Shown here: positions 1-6,866 of the stretch, piece after piece | Position numbering within the stretch: position 1 is the first letter of the stretch | Layout: every line of letters starts with the position of its first letter | DNA from: Bifidobacterium breve | GTDB taxonomy: Bacteria > Actinomycetota > Thermoleophilia > Miltoncostaeales > Miltoncostaeaceae | Reading direction: 5' to 3' | Length of the DNA stretch: 13,558 nucleotides | Assembly (NCBI GenBank): GCA_945876305.1 | Contig: CAMCOB010000027.1 | Location: 1 to 13,558, forward strand | Notes under the pieces: model-generated | Seen by the model: only the letters and a program-made list of their open reading frames with translations | Databases searched by the model: none | What the model was told of the DNA's origin: nothing | Made by a program: the position numbers and the translations under genes

Positions 1-88
1 GGGTCGCGGGGCCTGTGGCGTGGTGTGAGGTGAGGTCGCAGTCATCGTCAGAATGGCGACTGGTTGACCATCGTGGGGAAGCGCGCAG

Positions 89-123
89 GGCGACGCGCCC
101 ACCGGTTTTGGGTGGGCCACGCC
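89..123. other. GC-rich stem-loop upstream of the glycosylase operon
   Basis: The 267 bases before the first gene hold no convincing reading frame on either strand. The clearest structure is a hairpin. GCCCACC (97-103) pairs with GGTGGGC (111-117) around a 7-nt loop containing TTTT, and GGCG (89-92) pairs with CGCC (120-123) below a small internal loop. A C-rich/G-rich pair follows at 143-154. It may be a terminator of a gene to the left or part of a structured RNA or leader. I matched it to no known RNA family (RNase P, tmRNA, SRP RNA and common riboswitches were considered). There is no U-tract after the stem, which weakens the terminator reading. Confidence 0.35.
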
Positions 124-233
124 GAACCGGACTCGCTCCAGTCCCCCACGGGGGTACCAGGCTTCTCGCCGTGCTCGGATGCGGCAATCTAGACCGCCGG
201 GGACCCATGTAACAAGGGCGTGACGTGAACCCG

Positions 234-261
234 TTGGGGCGTCCGGTGTCGCACGTAGCCT
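234..261 (+). promoter_or_regulatory. Candidate promoter for the udg-tsa operon (leaderless)
   Basis: TTGGGG at 234-239 and TAGCCT at 256-261 are separated by 16 bases and resemble -35 and -10 elements. The last T of TAGCCT is followed by six bases and then the GTG at 268, so a transcript would start at or next to the start codon. No Shine-Dalgarno is seen. The same -10/N6/start arrangement occurs at three other genes here. Confidence 0.45.
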
Positions 262-267
262 CATGCG

Positions 268-936
268 GTGATGAGCGATGCTGCCGTCCGTGCGCAGGCC
301 CTCGAGCGACTGGCGCAATCGCTGCGTTCCTGCACGCATTGCGCCCTTGCCGAGGGGCGTACAACCGTGGTTGTGGGGGCGGGCGATCCCGATGCCGACC
401 TCATGTTCGTGGGTGAGGCCCCGGGCGCAAATGAAGACCGCACCGGAGTCCCATTTGTGGGGCAGGCCGGCAAGTTGCTCGACACCCTGTTGGAAGGCAT
501 CGGCCTTACGCGTGATCACGTGTTCATTGCCAATGTGCTCAAGTGCCGGCCTCCCGGCAACCGCGACCCGCTCCCCGCCGAAATCGATGCCTGTCAGGGG
601 TACCTGGCCGAGCAGGTGTCGCTCATCCGGCCCCGGCTCGTGTGCACGTTGGGCAACTTCGCCACCAAGCTCATTTCGGGCAAGCCCGACGGCATCAGCA
701 CGGTGCACGGGCAGGTGCAGCAGGTGGAGTTCGGCGGGGTGGCTATCACCCTCTTTCCGGTGTTCCATCCGGCTGCCGCGCTCTACACACGTACGATGCT
801 CGGCACGCTCCAGGAGGATTTTGCACGCATACCTCCACTTATTGGGCTGAAGGGGCGCTCCGGCACCGGGGGCGCGCCAGATGACACCGACGCCACCGCC
901 GATGCACCTGCGACATCCCAGATGGATCTCTTTTGA
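268..936 (+). CDS. udg: Family-4 uracil-DNA glycosylase (Fe-S)
   Basis: This enzyme removes uracil from DNA at the start of base-excision repair. The 222-residue protein carries the four cysteines expected to hold a 4Fe-4S cluster (C22, C25, C93, C109), the active-site motif GEAPGANED (49-57), the LKCRPPGNRDP segment (91-101) and the second active-site motif HPAA (167-170). These identify the family-4 (UDGa-like) group. The core ends near residue 190. A polar, Gly/Ala/Asp-rich tail follows and ends in QMDLF at the extreme C-terminus, which resembles the bacterial sliding-clamp-binding pentapeptide QL(S/D)LF. The start is GTG 268, favoured by its position six bases after a -10-like hexamer; ATG 271 is the alternative and changes one residue. 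It overlaps tsaE by 4 bp, so it leads the operon. Confidence 0.93.
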   Translation: MMSDAAVRAQALERLAQSLRSCTHCALAEGRTTVVVGAGDPDADLMFVGEAPGANEDRTGVPFVGQAGKLLDTLLEGIGLTRDHVFIANVLKCRPPGNRDPLPAEIDACQGYLAEQVSLIRPRLVCTLGNFATKLISGKPDGISTVHGQVQQVEFGGVAITLFPVFHPAAALYTRTMLGTLQEDFARIPPLIGLKGRSGTGGAPDDTDATADAPATSQMDLF

Positions 937-1409
937 CCGCCGCGGCCGAGATCACCACTCACACTGCCGAGCAGACCGAGGCAATCGGTGCCGGTATCGC
1001 CGTGTTGCTCGTGGCGGGCGACATCGTGCTGCTGCGGGGTGACCTCGGCGCGGGTAAGACCACCCTCGTGCGCGGCGCGGCCCGTGCGCTCGGGGTGGAG
1101 GGTCCCATCACCAGCCCCACCTTCACCATCGCCAACGCGTACCTCGGGCGCATGCCAGTGGCCCACCTCGATGCCTGGCGCCTCTCTGACCCGGACGACG
1201 AAGAGATCGGACTCGCCCTCGAGGCCATCGGTGAGGACGGCGTGGCGTTCATTGAGTGGCCCGACTCCATCGCGGCGGGTCTGCCGGAGCCCAGAGTCTC
1301 GGTTGATATTGAGCATGGCGGCGGGGATTCACGGCTTCTTCGCATGACGGGTCGCGATTCGGGAACTGATCGATCGCTCGGGGAGCTCGTTGACAACCTT
1401 CGCGCTTGA
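933..1409 (+). CDS. tsaE: tRNA t6A biosynthesis ATPase TsaE
   Basis: TsaE is the small P-loop ATPase that binds the TsaB-TsaD heterodimer and drives cycles of threonylcarbamoyl transfer to A37 of ANN-decoding tRNAs. In this 158-residue cytoplasmic protein the Walker A loop is GDLGAGKTT (36-44), followed by the family segments SPTFT (61-65), HLDAWRL (78-84; Tyr is more usual than Trp) and IEWPD (107-111). The start is TTG 933, overlapping the stop of the glycosylase gene in TTGA, which points to translational coupling. Its length is typical. The C-terminal 20 bases overlap tsaB. Confidence 0.93.
   Translation: MTAAAEITTHTAEQTEAIGAGIAVLLVAGDIVLLRGDLGAGKTTLVRGAARALGVEGPITSPTFTIANAYLGRMPVAHLDAWRLSDPDDEEIGLALEAIGEDGVAFIEWPDSIAAGLPEPRVSVDIEHGGGDSRLLRMTGRDSGTDRSLGELVDNLRA
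1381..1385 (+). promoter_or_regulatory. Ribosome-binding site supporting the TTG start of tsaB
   Basis: GGGAG lies inside the end of tsaE, four bases before TTG 1390. It supports this rare start codon over any later in-frame start. Confidence 0.5.
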
Positions 1410-2079
1410 TACCGCAACGCCCACCCCGTCGCTCGCGCTGGTTGGAGTCGACGGCGTCATCGCCGAGCTGTGGCTGGGCCGTGTGCCTGGGGGCGGCCGT
1501 CGCGTGCTCGAGGCGGCGCATCACCTGCTGGGCGCATGCGGCGTGGTACCCGCAGACCTCCAGCAGATCGTCGTTGGCGTTGGGCCCGGGGGCTTTACGG
1601 GTATTCGCATCGGCATCGCCACCGCACTGGGTCTGGGTCAGGCGCTCGGAATTCCGGTGCACGGGGCGTCGAGCCTCGAGGCACTTGCCCTCGGCGCCAC
1701 TGTGGCCTGCAGGGAAGGGGAGTTGATCGCGCCTGTCATCGACGCCCGACGCCGGGAGGTGTTCGCGGGCGCCTATGCGGTCGATGCCGATCGGGGGCTT
1801 CGGCAGGTCATCGCACCGGCCGCGTGGGATCCGGGCGATTTCGCCCGTGCTCTCGCGCAGGCCGGTCCGGCAGTGATCGCGGGTGACGGCGCCGCGCTTG
1901 TCCCTGCCCTTCCCACGACCCGGCTGGCTCCCGACGGCCCGGTGCAGCAAGTGCGTGCCGCCCTGCTGGTGGCACGGGTGGCCCAGGAGGGCCCGTTGCC
2001 GGTGCTGCCCCATTATCTGCGCCTGCCCGACGCAGAAGAAAAGCGCCTCGAGCGCCTTGCCGCAGAGGCGCGAGCATGA
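1390..2079 (+). CDS. tsaB: tRNA t6A biosynthesis scaffold protein TsaB
   Basis: TsaB is the catalytically inactive ASKHA-fold partner that dimerises with TsaD in the threonylcarbamoyl transferase complex. The 229-residue protein opens with the phosphate-1-like strand FALDTATPTPSLAL (4-17) and has the family hallmark GPGGFTGIRIG (65-75). The second half lacks the complete ATP/metal site, as expected for TsaB. The TTG start at 1390 is supported by the GGGAG just upstream and by the alignment of the first strand. It overlaps tsaE by 20 bp and rimI by 4 bp (ATGA). The reaction it supports also needs TsaC/Sua5, which is not in this window. Confidence 0.93.
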   Translation: MTTFALDTATPTPSLALVGVDGVIAELWLGRVPGGGRRVLEAAHHLLGACGVVPADLQQIVVGVGPGGFTGIRIGIATALGLGQALGIPVHGASSLEALALGATVACREGELIAPVIDARRREVFAGAYAVDADRGLRQVIAPAAWDPGDFARALAQAGPAVIAGDGAALVPALPTTRLAPDGPVQQVRAALLVARVAQEGPLPVLPHYLRLPDAEEKRLERLAAEARA

Positions 2080-2555
2080 CCCGCGCGCCGGTGGGAGCCA
2101 CCAAGGTGCGGGTGCGACAGGCAAATGGCAACGACCTCGACGCCCTCGTGCGCCTCGAAGCCCACAGCAATCCGGTGCCCTGGAGCCGGCAAATGATCGC
2201 CACCGAATTGCACCGTTCGCAGGGTGCGCTGTTGGTAGCAACCGAGCGCGGTGAAGTGATCGGATACATCTGCTGCGCCGGGCAGGGCGACTCGTGGCAT
2301 GTGCTCAACGTTGCTGTTGACACGGGGTGCAGAAACCGTGGCGTGGGCGCGCAGCTGGTCGACGCCGCAATCGCAACGCTCCACGGCAACCCGTTTCGGC
2401 GTTACACACTCGAGGTACGCGTGTCCAACGAGCCCGCCATCCGCTTGTATCGCAGTCGTGGGTTCACCGATTCCGGCGTGCGGCCGCGGTACTACTCAAA
2501 TAATCAGGAGGATGCACTGATCATGTGGCGCGAGGAGGGGGAGACACCGGCATGA
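2076..2555 (+). CDS. rimI: Ribosomal-protein-S18-alanine N-acetyltransferase RimI
   Basis: This is a GNAT-fold acetyl-CoA-dependent N-terminal acetyltransferase. RimI classically acetylates the N-terminal alanine of ribosomal protein S18, and actinobacterial homologues can act on other N-termini. The 159 residues show the family order: PWS (35-37), LNVAVD (77-82), the acetyl-CoA pyrophosphate loop RNRGVG (86-91), LEVRVSNEPAIRLYRSRGF (112-130) and YYSNNQEDALIM (139-150). Clustering with tsaB and tsaD is common in bacteria and strengthens RimI over a generic GNAT. The ATG at 2076 sits in an ATGA overlap with tsaB, with AGAGG seven bases upstream. The stop lies within the start of tsaD. Confidence 0.9.
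   Translation: MTRAPVGATKVRVRQANGNDLDALVRLEAHSNPVPWSRQMIATELHRSQGALLVATERGEVIGYICCAGQGDSWHVLNVAVDTGCRNRGVGAQLVDAAIATLHGNPFRRYTLEVRVSNEPAIRLYRSRGFTDSGVRPRYYSNNQEDALIMWREEGETPA
2533..2541 (+). promoter_or_regulatory. Ribosome-binding site that decides the tsaD start
   Basis: AGGAGGGGG, inside the end of rimI, lies about 10 bases before ATG 2552. It favours that ATG over the in-frame GTG at 2525, which would add nine residues, lie upstream of this site and fall outside the conserved TsaD N-terminus. Confidence 0.55.
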
Positions 2556-3574
2556 CCGGCCTCGTGCTCGCCATAGAGACCTCGTGCGACGAGACGGCTG
2601 CCGCCGTAGTGGATGGTCGCCGCATTCTCTCCAGCATCGTGGCGTCGCAGGCCGAACTGCACAGCGTGTATGGCGGTGTGGTGCCCGAAGTCGCCGCTCG
2701 CCACCACCTCACCACGGTCAATGCGGTTGTGGATGAGGCCCTGCGCGAGGCTGGGGTCTCCCTCAACGACATCGCGCGCATTGCGGTCACCCGACGGCCT
2801 GGGCTCATCGGGGCCCTGCTCGTGGGCGTGGCCACGGCCAAGGCACTGGCGTACGCCACTGGCAAGGACCTGGTGATGGTCGATCACCTACACGGCCATA
2901 TCGCGGCGGTATGGCTTGAGCCCCTCTCGCTCGACGCTCCGTTTGTTGCACTTACGGCATCCGGTGGCCACACCCGCATCGACCTCGTGGAAGATTACAC
3001 GGCTCCGCAGCTGCTGGGCCAGACGCTTGATGACGCCGCCGGTGAGGCCATCGACAAGGGGGCGCGACTGCTCGGCATCCCGTACCCCGGCGGCCCCGGC
3101 CTCGAGGCGCTCGCCCGCGACGGCGACCCGACGGCGTTCGACTTTCCCGTTGGCCTCCGGGGTCGCGGCCCTGGGCTCGACTTCTCGTATGCAGGGGTCA
3201 AAACCGCGCTGCTCTACGTGGTGCGCGACCTCGGTGAAGAGGGCACCACGGCCCGGCGGGCCGACCTTGCGGCGTCGTACCAGGAGGCCATCGTGCGCCC
3301 GCTCGCCGATCGTCTCATGCGTGCCGCCGAGATTCACGGTGTGCCAGCCGTCTCCATTGGAGGCGGCGTTGCGGCGAATGGCCGGCTCCGTCATCTGGTG
3401 GAGGAGGGCGCGGCGTCACGCGGTCTCAGAGTGGCAATCCCCGATCGTTCACTGTGCACCGACAACGCCGCCATGATCGGTGCGGCGGCGGCGTTCAGCC
3501 CAGCCATTCCGTGGCCTCATTACGTTGGTGAAGATGCCATTGCCACCGCCCCTCCGGGAGGTATTGCCGCATGA
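2552..3574 (+). CDS. tsaD: tRNA N6-adenosine threonylcarbamoyltransferase TsaD
   Basis: TsaD is the catalytic subunit that transfers the threonylcarbamoyl group from threonylcarbamoyl-AMP to A37 of tRNA, making t6A. From ATG 2552 it is 340 residues, the usual length, and begins with the expected LAIETSCDET (6-15). Visible family motifs are YGGVVPEVAARHH (40-52), the metal-binding HxxxH at H112/H116 (DHLHGH), SGGHT (137-141), GQTLDDAAGEA (156-166), DFSYAGVKTA (210-219), SIGGGVAANGRLR (268-280) and CTDNAAMIG with the third metal ligand D304. One oddity is that the usual T-x-G-P-G-L segment reads T-R-R-P-G-L (80-85), with Arg82 where Gly is normal. ATG overlaps the rimI stop, and the TsaD stop overlaps the protease start, both as ATGA. 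Confidence 0.95.
   Translation: MTGLVLAIETSCDETAAAVVDGRRILSSIVASQAELHSVYGGVVPEVAARHHLTTVNAVVDEALREAGVSLNDIARIAVTRRPGLIGALLVGVATAKALAYATGKDLVMVDHLHGHIAAVWLEPLSLDAPFVALTASGGHTRIDLVEDYTAPQLLGQTLDDAAGEAIDKGARLLGIPYPGGPGLEALARDGDPTAFDFPVGLRGRGPGLDFSYAGVKTALLYVVRDLGEEGTTARRADLAASYQEAIVRPLADRLMRAAEIHGVPAVSIGGGVAANGRLRHLVEEGAASRGLRVAIPDRSLCTDNAAMIGAAAAFSPAIPWPHYVGEDAIATAPPGGIAA
3551..3561 (+). promoter_or_regulatory. Shine-Dalgarno of the protease gene within a self-complementary element
   Basis: GGGAGG (3556-3561) is nine bases before ATG 3571 and is a good ribosome-binding site. It forms the 3' half of CCTCC-G-GGAGG, so CCTC and GAGG could pair around CGG and hide the site unless ribosomes finishing tsaD open it. 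The site is visible; the coupling effect is inferred. Confidence 0.4.
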
Positions 3575-6144
3575 GCCCCGCACCTCGACGTAGCCGCCAT
3601 CTGACGGGGCGGCTGGGCATCACGCTGGCGGTGGCCGCTGCCGTCGTCACGCCCGCGGTGCTCGTGGCCCAAACCGGGGCGGGCTCGGGAAGTGATTCCG
3701 AGCGAGCGCTCCTCGCGGCAACGGCGTGGCACGACTGGGTTGACGGGCAGCGCGCACCGCAGGTAGTACCGCCAGGCGACACCGAGTCGGCGATCATCGT
3801 TCTTGATGGCGACTCCATCACCGATACCCCCGAGGCCGACCGCGACGCCGCACTCACACGCATTCAGGTCGACCAGCTCGCCGTCGAGGCATCTGTGCAG
3901 GGCATGGGCGGGCTCGTCACCCAGCGGTACCGCACGCTCATCAATGGGCTTGCGGTGCGGGTTCCCACTGCGCGCCTCGCTGGGCTCGGGGAGATTCCGG
4001 GCATCGCGGCGGTCGTGCCTGTGCAGTATCTGGCGCCCGCTGCCGCCACCACGTCGGATGCCGTCCCCACGGGCGACGGAGGGCAGGAGACACCGCCGCT
4101 TGCCCCCGCTGGCAGTGCGCCCGCCCACGTGGCGCTTATCGACACCGGTGTGGATGCGTCTCATCCCTGGCTGGGTGGGGGCATTGGCCCCAATCTGCCC
4201 ATCGTGGGCGGATTTGACCTCGTACAGGTCGACTCCGACCCATCACCCGATCCGGCTGACCCCGCCGCTGAGGCCCACGGCACACAGATCGCCTCCATCA
4301 TTCTGCGTTCCCCCGCGCTGGCGGGGCTGGCCCCTCAGCAGGTGCCGCGCCTGCTCGCGTACCGCGTGACGTCACGGGAGAAGGTAGATGGGCACGTGCG
4401 CACCCTCGCCCGGTCCGATCGGGTACTTGCGGCGCTCGAGATGGCCGTCGACCCGAATCGCGACGGCATGGCGGATGATCGCGCCGATGTCATTGCACTG
4501 GGGCTGGCCCGCGGCTTTGGTGGTGGGGGCATCGACCCGGTGGCCCGTGCACTGTCGGCTGCCAACCGCGCGGGTGCCGTGGTCGTGGCGCCTGCCGGCA
4601 ACGACGGGCCCACGGGCCTCTTCCCGGGTTCGGTGGGCGATCCCGCCTCAGCCCAGGGTGTACTTACCGTTGGTGGTGTCGCGGGCGCAGGGGGTCCACG
4701 CACTGGAGATCTCAGCGCATCGGTGGGCCCCGCGAGAGCGATGCTCGGAACGCTTCCGCTGATGGGCGCCGAGCCGGGTGCGGCGGCGTTGGCAGGGGCC
4801 ACTCTTGTGCCCGCCAGCGGCGAATCCGGTGTCGGCACGGGGCTTGACACACGCGACTTCGCAGGGCCTGATGGTCGCAGCACCATCGCCGGTGCCGTTG
4901 CCATGGTCACGCGAAGCGGTGCCCCCATCCAGGAGGTTGCGCGCCGCGCCGCCGCCGCGGGTGCCGTCGCTCTGGTGGTGTGGGATGAATCTGGCACTGG
5001 CGCCTTTCCGGGTATCAGTGGCGGGTCGGCTGCGCCTATTCCCATCGTCGGTCTCGGCCCGCAGCAGGGCGCTGCGCTCATCGACCTGCTTCGCAAGAAC
5101 CCCTCGATGACGGTGTCCATTTCACCCAATGCGGTGGCAGACGCAACCCCGGCTGTCGCATCGTTCTCGTCACGCGGGCCGTCGGCCACTGGTCGGTTGG
5201 AGCCCGATCTGGTCGCTCCCGCGGTGGCTGTGGAGGCGGCGTTCCCGGGCACCGATTCCGGGGGCACTCCGCTTCAGGCGCCGCTCAGTGGTACGTCGGC
5301 CGCAGCAGCAACCGTGGCTGGCGAGGCCCTGCGGCTCCGTATTGATCACCCGGGGTGGACGCCGGCCGATATACGCAGCGCACTTGTGCAGTCAACCGGT
5401 CAGGTGCCGGGGGCAGGCGCGGTCGATCAGGGCGCGGGGCAGGCACCCGACGCGGCGTCACTGCCATCTCGGGCGCTTCCCGGCGTGTCTATCGACCCGC
5501 CCATCATCAGCGGGCCGCGCTCGCGTAGTGACGACACCCAGATGGGCTTCACCGTGCACGACCTCACCGGCACTGGCGGTAGCTACCGCGTACTTCAGCA
5601 AGGTGATGACGGCGCGTACGCGCCGATCGGCGGCATGTTCGATCTGGCGCCCGGCGGGCGCCACCGTGGCACCGTCACGATTCCGCGCGGCCCCGAGAGG
5701 GGCGACGGGGTCTTCCGCGCTCGTATTCTCGTGGTACCCGATGGAGGCCAGGTGGCCGCGGGTTCGGCATTGGTGTGGTCGGCCCCGGTGGTGCCGTCGC
5801 CAAAGGCCGCACTTGGCGTGCCCACGATCGATACGGGCGGGACGGGTATCGGCCAGGTGACGGTGCGCGTCGGTATGCGCGATGTGCGTGCTGAGGGACT
5901 CGCGGCGGTCACGCTGCGCGATGTCAGACTGTCTCTGCGCCCCGTGGGCGGCGGCGATGCCATTCGGATGACCGGTGCCGAGCCCACCGGTGACTGGCCA
6001 GCCTCCACCTATCGTCTCGCTCTTTCACAGCGCGATGCCCGTGGTATTGAGGTGCCCTCTGGTCGGTATCGCCTTGTGGTCACTGCCGGGGGGACGGGCG
6101 GGGCAGAACTGCGCACCGTATCTGCGCCATTCCGGGTTCGATAA
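3571..6144 (+). CDS. Secreted subtilisin-like serine protease (S8) with PA-type insert
   Basis: This is a predicted extracytoplasmic endoprotease of 857 residues. A basic N-terminus and hydrophobic stretch (about 14-33) form a signal peptide. An I9-like propeptide (about 75-155) follows. The catalytic triad can be placed at D191 (LIDTGVD), H236 (AHGTQ) and S575 (SGTSAA), with oxyanion-hole N344 (PAGNDG). A long insertion between N344 and the Ser motif (about 390-520) looks like a protease-associated domain, as in Vpr-type subtilases, and is followed by SSRGPS (533-538). After about residue 640 comes a beta-rich region without visible anchor, sortase motif or terminal membrane helix. The Ser motif reads GTSAA rather than the common GTSMA. 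ATG overlaps the tsaD stop by ATGA, so this exported enzyme appears translationally coupled to a tRNA-modification gene. The substrate is unknown. Confidence 0.9.
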   Translation: MSPAPRRSRHLTGRLGITLAVAAAVVTPAVLVAQTGAGSGSDSERALLAATAWHDWVDGQRAPQVVPPGDTESAIIVLDGDSITDTPEADRDAALTRIQVDQLAVEASVQGMGGLVTQRYRTLINGLAVRVPTARLAGLGEIPGIAAVVPVQYLAPAAATTSDAVPTGDGGQETPPLAPAGSAPAHVALIDTGVDASHPWLGGGIGPNLPIVGGFDLVQVDSDPSPDPADPAAEAHGTQIASIILRSPALAGLAPQQVPRLLAYRVTSREKVDGHVRTLARSDRVLAALEMAVDPNRDGMADDRADVIALGLARGFGGGGIDPVARALSAANRAGAVVVAPAGNDGPTGLFPGSVGDPASAQGVLTVGGVAGAGGPRTGDLSASVGPARAMLGTLPLMGAEPGAAALAGATLVPASGESGVGTGLDTRDFAGPDGRSTIAGAVAMVTRSGAPIQEVARRAAAAGAVALVVWDESGTGAFPGISGGSAAPIPIVGLGPQQGAALIDLLRKNPSMTVSISPNAVADATPAVASFSSRGPSATGRLEPDLVAPAVAVEAAFPGTDSGGTPLQAPLSGTSAAAATVAGEALRLRIDHPGWTPADIRSALVQSTGQVPGAGAVDQGAGQAPDAASLPSRALPGVSIDPPIISGPRSRSDDTQMGFTVHDLTGTGGSYRVLQQGDDGAYAPIGGMFDLAPGGRHRGTVTIPRGPERGDGVFRARILVVPDGGQVAAGSALVWSAPVVPSPKAALGVPTIDTGGTGIGQVTVRVGMRDVRAEGLAAVTLRDVRLSLRPVGGGDAIRMTGAEPTGDWPASTYRLALSQRDARGIEVPSGRYRLVVTAGGTGGAELRTVSAPFRVR

Positions 6145-6149
6145 TGACA

Positions 6150-6175
6150 CCGCCTGCGGTATGCGCTTGCGGCGG
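6150..6175 (+). terminator. Weak hairpin after the protease gene
   Basis: CCGCC (6150-6154) can pair with GGCGG (6171-6175) six bases after the protease stop. There is no T-run and the loop is large. It may end the six-gene operon before rex, but the evidence is thin. Confidence 0.2.
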
Positions 6176-6181
6176 CAAGTG

Positions 6182-6211
6182 TTGAGGGGCTAGTTTGTAA
6201 CGTCCTGATAC
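6182..6211 (+). promoter_or_regulatory. Candidate rex promoter
   Basis: TTGAGG (6182-6187) and TGATAC (6206-6211) are 18 bases apart and resemble -35 and -10 elements. The -10 lies inside the palindrome described next, so a protein bound there would block initiation. The start GTG is about 20 bases further, so rex is probably not leaderless. Confidence 0.35.
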
Positions 6212-6213
6212 AA
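6195..6213. promoter_or_regulatory. Palindromic candidate Rex operator upstream of rex
   Basis: TTGTAAC (6195-6201) and GATACAA (6207-6213) form an inverted repeat with six of seven positions matching around a 5-bp centre. Rex operators known from actinobacteria and firmicutes have TTGTGAA/TTCACAA-type arms. The TTGT and ACAA ends agree, but the inner arm bases differ and the element is one base longer than the usual 18. Its place just before rex fits negative autoregulation. Confidence 0.4.
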
Positions 6214-6230
6214 GCGGTGAACGGAATCAC

Positions 6231-6851
6231 GTGGCAGAACAACTCACACTCGGAGTCGCAGCACGGCTCTCCAGGTACCTGCAGGTGCTCACGCAGGCGA
6301 AGCGGATGGGGAAGACCTCCATCTCGAGCCAGGCCATCTCCGAGTACACCAACGTGAATCCCACGCAGATCCGGCGTGACCTCTCGGGCTTCGGCAAGTT
6401 CGGCAAGCGCGGCGTGGGCTACGACATCGATACGCTCATCGCGCAGATCCGCAAGATCCTGCGCACGTCGGGTCAGCACAACATCGCGCTGTTCGGCTCG
6501 GGCAACCTGGGCCAGGCCATCGCTGGCTCGGGCGCATTTGCCGACCACGGCTTTCGCGTCTCGGCCATGTTTGACGTCGACCCCGACAAGGTCGGGCTGC
6601 GTATCGGTGACCTCACCGTGCGCCACTACAGCGAGTTGCCCATCGTTGTTGAGAACGAGGGTATCGAGGTTGGCGTGCTGGCCATCCCGGCCGCGGCCGC
6701 GCAGCAGGTGGCCGACGACCTGGTGTCATCGGGCGTGAAGATCATCTTCAACTACTCGGATGCACTGCTGTCAGTGCCGAGTGACGTGACGGTGCACACA
6801 TCGAGCCCCGCCGTTGAGCTGCTGTACGCGCTGTACTTCTACCTGAGCTGA
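6231..6851 (+). CDS. rex: Redox-sensing transcriptional repressor Rex
   Basis: Rex is a homodimeric repressor that senses the NADH/NAD+ ratio: NADH binding releases it from operators of respiratory and fermentative genes. The 206-residue protein has an N-terminal winged-helix domain with recognition segment VNPTQIRRDLSGFGKFGKRG (42-61), then a Rossmann domain with GSGNLGQA (89-96) and the acidic end of beta-2 (FDVDPDK, 114-120). It closes with the C-terminal helix VELLYALYFYL (195-205), which is swapped between subunits in the family. The length is typical. The GTG start at 6231 gives the expected N-terminus; no strong Shine-Dalgarno is visible. It lies 86 bp after the protease gene and converges on the thioesterase gene ten bases away. 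Confidence 0.95.
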   Translation: MAEQLTLGVAARLSRYLQVLTQAKRMGKTSISSQAISEYTNVNPTQIRRDLSGFGKFGKRGVGYDIDTLIAQIRKILRTSGQHNIALFGSGNLGQAIAGSGAFADHGFRVSAMFDVDPDKVGLRIGDLTVRHYSELPIVVENEGIEVGVLAIPAAAAQQVADDLVSSGVKIIFNYSDALLSVPSDVTVHTSSPAVELLYALYFYLS

Positions 6852-6866
6852 GGCAGCCGGCTCAGG
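6842..6866. terminator. Bidirectional hairpin spanning the rex and thioesterase stop codons
   Basis: CCTGAGCTG (6842-6850) pairs with CGGCTCAGG (6858-6866), nine pairs including one G-T, around a 7-nt loop. It includes the rex TGA (6849-6851) and the complement of the thioesterase stop (6862-6864). It serves both convergent genes but has no T-tract on either side, so intrinsic termination is unproven; protection of 3' ends is an alternative. Confidence 0.45.

Noticed and set aside
15..212. 65-residue plus-strand frame at the left edge
   Set aside because: Arg/Gly-rich with no motif, no ribosome-binding site or promoter, and it runs through the strongest hairpin of the region.
1249..2241. 330-residue minus-strand reading frame across tsaE, tsaB and rimI
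   Set aside because: It is antisense to three genes with clear motifs and its Arg/Gly/Pro-rich composition is typical of a GC-rich shadow frame.
4335..5267. 310-residue minus-strand frame inside the protease gene
   Set aside because: It is Ala/Pro/Ser-rich, has no motif, and is antisense to the protease domain containing the catalytic residues.
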